A DNA stretch of 8,319 nt. Origin: Methanomassiliicoccaceae archaeon UBA537 (lineage in GTDB: Archaea; Thermoplasmatota; Thermoplasmata; Methanomassiliicoccales; Methanomethylophilaceae). This document shows, in pieces, positions 5,400 through 8,319 of the stretch (within the stretch, counting starts at the first letter, position 1; each line of letters opens with the position of its first letter). The stretch lies in assembly GCA_002504495.1 (NCBI GenBank), contig DATC01000030.1, forward strand, positions 300-8,618, written 5' to 3'. A program made the translations under genes and the position numbers. The notes under the pieces are model-generated. The model was not told where the DNA came from, did not search any database, and worked only from the letters and a program-made list of their open reading frames with translations.

Positions 5400-7874
5400 A
5401 TGCCGGCGAATATCATAGAGATCAGAGGCGCCCGCGTCCACAATCTGAAGAACATCGATGTGGACGTCCCCCTCGATCGGATCGTCGGCATAGCAGGAGT
5501 ATCCGGTTCAGGGAAATCGTCGCTGGCGCTGGGGATCCTGTACGCAGAGGGTTCCAGGAGATATCTGGAGAGCCTGTCGGCATACACCCGCAGACGGATG
5601 ACGCAGGCCGCGGAGGCGGACCTGGACGATATCCGTCATATCCCTGCGGCCCTTGCGCTCCACCAGCGTCCCGGAATCCCGGGAGTGACGAGCACGTTCG
5701 GCACCGGGACGGAGCTCCTGAACAGCCTGAGGCTCATGTTCTCCAGACTGGCGGAGCACAGATGCCCGAACGGCCACTACGTCGCTCCATCGCTGAACGT
5801 CGCGGCCGAGTGCGAGCTGGAATGCCCGGTTTGCGGCGCGAGATTCTACGGACCGAGCGCAGAGGATCTGGCGTTCAACAGCCGCGGGGCGTGCCGCAGA
5901 TGCGGAGGCACGGGAACCGTGATGTCGGTGGACGAATCCACCCTCGTTCCGGATGAGAGCATGTCCATAGACGACGGCGCCGTGTCGCCCTGGGGCTCGC
6001 TGATGTGGTCCCTCATGACCGACGTCTGCCGCGCCATGGGGGTGCGCACAGACATTCCATACAGGGATCTGACCCCTGAGGAGAAGGATATCGTCCTCCA
6101 CGGACCCGCGGTGAAGAAGCACATACTGTACAAGTCCAAGACCAGCGAGAACGCCGGAGAGATGGATTTCACGTACTACAGCGCGGTGCGTACGGTGGAG
6201 AACGCTCTATCCAAGGTGAAGGACGAGAAGGGGATGAAGCGCGTCGAGAAGTATCTGAAATCGGATGTGTGCCCCGATTGCCACGGGACGCGCCTGTCTG
6301 AAGCTGCCAGGGCGCCGAGGCTCGCCGGCATGCATCTCGACGAGGTCTGCACGATACCGCTCGAAAGGCTTCTCGAATGGGTGGACAGCGTTCCGGACAC
6401 GGTTCCAGAAAGCATGAGGCCCATGGCGAGGAGCATATGCGGATCGTTCTCCTGCACCGCCTCCAGGCTGATCGATCTGGGCCTGTCCTACCTCTCTCTG
6501 GACCGCTCCGCATCCAGCCTGTCCACTGGAGAAAGGCAACGCATGCAGCTCGCCCGCGCCGTGAGGAACCGCACCTCCGGCGTGCTGTACGTCCTCGACG
6601 AACCGTCCATAGGACTTCATCCGTGCAACCTGGAGGGTCTGATAGGCGTCATACGCGACCTGCGCGACGACGGCAACTCCGTGGTTCTCGTCGATCACGA
6701 TACCGCGGTCCTTTCCATCTCCGATTGGATGATAGAGATGGGCCCGGGATCGGGAGCATCCGGAGGAACCGTGATAGCGCAGGGCACGATACCCGATGTG
6801 ATCGCATCTCCGGCATCCCGCATAGCGCCGTTCCTGGCCGGAAACGGATCCGGAAGGATCCTGGATGCTGTTCCTGCGAACGAGATCTTCTCGAAAGGAA
6901 GGATCGACATCTCGATCGGTCCGATACACACCGTCAAGCCTTTGACCGCATCGTTCCCCGAAGGAAGGATGACGGTCGTGACGGGAGTCTCCGGAAGCGG
7001 CAAGACGACCCTGGTCCTGGAGAGCCTCGTCCCGGCGTTGCAGGCGTCCGTGTCCGGAACAGGGCTCCCGAACCATGTGGCATCCATCCGTGCCGACGGC
7101 ATCTCCAGGATAAGGCTGATGGATGCTTCGCCCATAGGGATCAACTCCCGCTCCACGGTGGCGACGTACACGGGCATACACGACGACCTGAGAAGGATGT
7201 TCTCCAAGTGCCCCGGTGCGACGGCCTGCGGATACAAGGCCGGGGACTTCTCGTACAACACCGGCAGATTGAGATGTCCCGTGTGCGACGGGGTGGGATC
7301 CATCGATCTCGATGTGCAGTTCCTTCCGGACATCGAGATCCCGTGCCCCCAATGCCGCGGCTCCCGCTATTCAAAGGAGGCTTCGGACATCCTTCTGGAC
7401 CTGAAAGGGGATTCCGTATCGTTGCCCCGGCTCATGGACATGGATGTCGACTCCGCATTGGAGCTCTTCGACGGCGGGACCGTCTCCCGTCGTCTCCGCA
7501 TCCTGCACGACCTGGGACTGGGATACCTGACCCTGGGAGAGGAGACGCCAGGGCTTTCCGGAGGAGAGGCCCAACGGATCAAGCTGTCGGCCGAGATGGG
7601 ACGTGCACAGAGCGACACGGTCTTCGTGTTCGATGAACCCACCATAGGCCTCCACCCATTGGATGTGAAGACTCTGCTCTGCGTGTTCAGAACTCTGCTC
7701 GCGGCAGGCGCCACCGTGGTGGTGATCGAGCACGATCTGGACGTCATACGCAATGCGGATTGGATAGTGGATATGGGTCCGGGCGGAGGAGATTCCGGCG
7801 GATACATCGTTGCTGAAGGAACCCTCGACGACATAAAAGCGAATCCGCGCAGCGTGACCGGCCGGTACATCTGA
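5400..7874 (+). CDS. UvrA2-type excinuclease ATPase lacking the UvrB-binding domain (824 aa)
   Basis: UvrA proteins are dimeric twin-ABC ATPases that detect DNA damage. Both ATPase sites are intact: GVSGSGKSS (33-41), LSTGE (374-378) and LDEPSIGLHP (399-408), then GVSGSGKTT (529-537), LSGGE (719-723) and FDEPTIGLHP (744-753); H433 and H778 are the switch histidines. Zinc modules are C142/C145 with C165/C168 and C626/C629 with C649/C652, each with the canonical 19-residue spacing, plus CPDCHGTRL (291-299). Where canonical UvrA (~940 aa) has a UvrB-binding domain of over 100 residues, only ~20 residues (122-141) occur, so this is the UvrA2 class. It probably cannot load UvrB; proposed roles of the class include damage tolerance and drug resistance. 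The LSTGERQRMQLARAV stretch resembles gut-bacterial homologues, suggesting transfer. The frame is open to 5091, but the ATG at 5400 begins the conserved N-terminus, 5 nt after the preceding gene. Confidence 0.9.
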   Translation: MPANIIEIRGARVHNLKNIDVDVPLDRIVGIAGVSGSGKSSLALGILYAEGSRRYLESLSAYTRRRMTQAAEADLDDIRHIPAALALHQRPGIPGVTSTFGTGTELLNSLRLMFSRLAEHRCPNGHYVAPSLNVAAECELECPVCGARFYGPSAEDLAFNSRGACRRCGGTGTVMSVDESTLVPDESMSIDDGAVSPWGSLMWSLMTDVCRAMGVRTDIPYRDLTPEEKDIVLHGPAVKKHILYKSKTSENAGEMDFTYYSAVRTVENALSKVKDEKGMKRVEKYLKSDVCPDCHGTRLSEAARAPRLAGMHLDEVCTIPLERLLEWVDSVPDTVPESMRPMARSICGSFSCTASRLIDLGLSYLSLDRSASSLSTGERQRMQLARAVRNRTSGVLYVLDEPSIGLHPCNLEGLIGVIRDLRDDGNSVVLVDHDTAVLSISDWMIEMGPGSGASGGTVIAQGTIPDVIASPASRIAPFLAGNGSGRILDAVPANEIFSKGRIDISIGPIHTVKPLTASFPEGRMTVVTGVSGSGKTTLVLESLVPALQASVSGTGLPNHVASIRADGISRIRLMDASPIGINSRSTVATYTGIHDDLRRMFSKCPGATACGYKAGDFSYNTGRLRCPVCDGVGSIDLDVQFLPDIEIPCPQCRGSRYSKEASDILLDLKGDSVSLPRLMDMDVDSALELFDGGTVSRRLRILHDLGLGYLTLGEETPGLSGGEAQRIKLSAEMGRAQSDTVFVFDEPTIGLHPLDVKTLLCVFRTLLAAGATVVVIEHDLDVIRNADWIVDMGPGGGDSGGYIVAEGTLDDIKANPRSVTGRYI

Positions 7875-8057
7875 GTGCTCAGAACGCATAGGAATCGGAA
7901 GAGGATCCTCAAAGGAAGAGGCTCGCCGCACGAATGCCGAGGAACGGCACAGAATCGTCCGAATCCGAACATGGTCCAGTGAACTATGCAAACGCTAAGA
8001 CAAGAAACGCGATCCAGAGGTCGCGCAGTTCGCTTTTTAACGCAATGATTGAGAGAA
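7875..8057. other. Intergenic gap between uvrA2 and tRNA-Arg
   Basis: This 183-nt convergent gap holds no convincing gene; the frames crossing it on both strands are short or shadows of neighbours. It contains the 10-bp palindrome GAGGATCCTC (7901-7910) and the T-tract at 8034-8038. No repeat or attachment-site pair was seen. Confidence 0.5.
8034..8038 (+). terminator. Possible T-tract terminator downstream of uvrA2
   Basis: A run of five T (CGCTTTTTAAC) lies about 160 nt after the uvrA2 stop and just before the convergent tRNA gene. Archaeal termination often uses T-tracts alone. The run is short and the only one in this gap, so the call is weak. Confidence 0.25.
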
Positions 8058-8135
8058 TGGCGCACTGGAGGGGATTCGAACCCCCGGCTTGCAGCTTAGG
8101 AGGCTGCCGCCATATCCAGACTAGGCCACCCGTCC
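8058..8135 (-). tRNA. tRNA-Arg (anticodon CCU), CCA encoded, mispaired acceptor stem
   Basis: On the minus strand the 5' end is at 8135. The cloverleaf is clear: 5' acceptor strand GGACGGG, T8 and G9, a D arm containing GCCTAGTCTGGATATGGC, a perfect 5-bp anticodon stem GCAGC/GCTGC around loop CTCCTAA (anticodon CCT, reading AGG), a 5-nt variable loop, T arm GGGGG-TTCGAAT-CCCCT (one G-U pair), 3' acceptor strand CCAGTGC, discriminator G, and encoded CCA at 8060-8058. The oddity is the acceptor stem: positions 2:71 (G-G) and 5:68 (G-A) cannot pair, and 13:22 is U-U. With only 5 of 7 acceptor pairs, the gene may be edited, decayed, chimeric or mis-assembled. A TATA box about 30 nt upstream argues it is transcribed. 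Confidence 0.9.
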
Positions 8136-8160
8136 GTTAAATCGTGTGATAGACGAGTAG

Positions 8161-8168
8161 GATATAAG
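8161..8168 (-). promoter_or_regulatory. TATA box of the tRNA-Arg gene
   Basis: The minus strand reads CTTATATC, centred about 30 nt before the tRNA 5' end at 8135. The predicted transcript starts about 4-5 nt before the mature tRNA. The surrounding 8136-8224 stretch is AT-rich and otherwise holds only a T6 run (8181-8186) and the palindrome TCGTCGACGA (8199-8208). Confidence 0.6.
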
Positions 8169-8224
8169 TGTTTGGGTCGATTTTTTAATAGGAGGTTTTC
8201 GTCGACGATTCATCCCAATCCGCT

Positions 8225-8319
8225 TCAGAATGCTTCGATGTCACGAGCGGCGAGCATCGCGAAGTCCCATTGCGGGTCATGGTTGTTCCGATGAGCACCT
8301 TCGGAACCTTGCCCCAGAA
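8225..8319 (-). CDS. 3' end of an unidentified gene, probably frameshifted (5' end outside window)
   Basis: On the minus strand a frame ends in TGA at 8227-8225, with the protein-like tail HDPQWDFAMLAARDIEAF. Upstream of that tail this frame reads LGQGSEGAHRNN, which looks less natural. A different frame there reads GKVPKVLIGTT, beta-strand-like and with better G/C third-position bias. Joining the two at the ACAACCATGACC stretch, as if one C had been lost from CCC, gives a smooth C-terminus. The second frame otherwise runs to TAA at 8187-8185 with an unlikely Ser/Thr/Lys-rich tail. I do not recognise the family; a flavodoxin or flavin-reductase type is only a guess. The tRNA downstream has its own promoter. 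Confidence 0.4.
   Translation of the reverse strand, partial: LGQGSEGAHRNNHDPQWDFAMLAARDIEAF

Noticed and set aside
6207..7352. Long minus-strand open frame inside uvrA2 (381 codons)
   Set aside because: It is a complement shadow of a clear UvrA gene with Arg/Gly/His-rich, motif-free sequence; high GC makes such frames common.
6377..7636. Long plus-strand frame inside uvrA2 (419 codons)
   Set aside because: It is an Arg/Pro/His-rich alternate-frame translation with no domain, while the UvrA frame is intact through the same bases.
7871..7882. CTGAG-TG-CTCAG hairpin at the uvrA2 stop
   Set aside because: A 2-nt loop is too tight for a stable hairpin and no T-tract follows, so it is not a credible terminator.
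8058..8135. Attachment site of an integrated element at the tRNA 3' end
   Set aside because: The mispaired acceptor would fit such a scar, but no integrase, repeated tRNA 3' fragment or element gene is present in the window.
7934..8140. 68-codon plus frame running through the tRNA gene
   Set aside because: It crosses a well-formed tRNA on the opposite strand and lacks a ribosome-binding site or domain.
8199..8208. TCGTCGACGA palindrome between the right-edge gene and the tRNA promoter
   Set aside because: A single 10-bp palindrome rich in CG steps is expected by chance; no second copy or link to a promoter was seen.

Overview
The window looks like chromosomal DNA of an archaeon, most likely a gut-type member of the order Methanomassiliicoccales or a close relative in the Thermoplasmatota. 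The evidence is archaeal TATA boxes 26-36 nt upstream of start codons (two of them implying leaderless mRNAs), a geranylgeranyl-reductase-family flavoenzyme, an archaeal tRNA-Arg(CCU), the coiled-coil and zinc-ribbon/HTH protein types, and moderately high GC with strong G/C bias at third codon positions. All seven visible gene ends use TGA or TAA and none uses TAG, as expected in a pyrrolysine-using lineage, although the sample is small. The order-level assignment is inference.

Layout, left to right. (1) Bases 1-375 (+) hold the 3' end of a divergent prephenate dehydratase gene, translationally coupled by a 14-nt overlap to a coiled-coil protein gene (362-1261, +). Only the first ~178 codons of the second gene look genuine; the rest is antisense to the next gene. 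(2) Bases 1396-899 (-) encode a 165-aa protein with three tandem zinc ribbons and a C-terminal helix-turn-helix, with its own TATA box; it is the best candidate here for an undescribed regulator. (3) Bases 3988-2363 (-) encode a two-HKD cardiolipin-synthase-type enzyme, followed with out-of-frame overlap by a geranylgeranyl reductase family gene (2531-1458, -). Together they form a membrane-lipid transcription unit. (4) A 125-bp divergent promoter region (3989-4113) carries two TATA boxes and a perfect 6-1-6 inverted repeat. (5) Bases 4114-5394 (+) encode a membrane-anchored, surface-exposed transglutaminase-like protein, followed after 5 nt by a UvrA2-type ATPase (5400-7874, +) that lacks the UvrB-binding domain and may have come from bacteria. 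(6) tRNA-Arg(CCU) lies on the minus strand (8135-8058) with its own TATA box, encoded CCA and two purine-purine mismatches in the acceptor stem. (7) The right edge holds the 3' end of an unidentified minus-strand gene that seems frameshifted.

Three genes (coiled-coil, cardiolipin synthase, right-edge gene) have 3' ends that look displaced from where the protein should stop, while the other four with visible ends look clean. Small indels, in the genome or in the assembly, are a simple common explanation and should be excluded before anything is built on the overlaps. No CRISPR array, insertion sequence, integrase, rRNA or replication origin was recognised, and no gap between genes exceeds about 190 bases.
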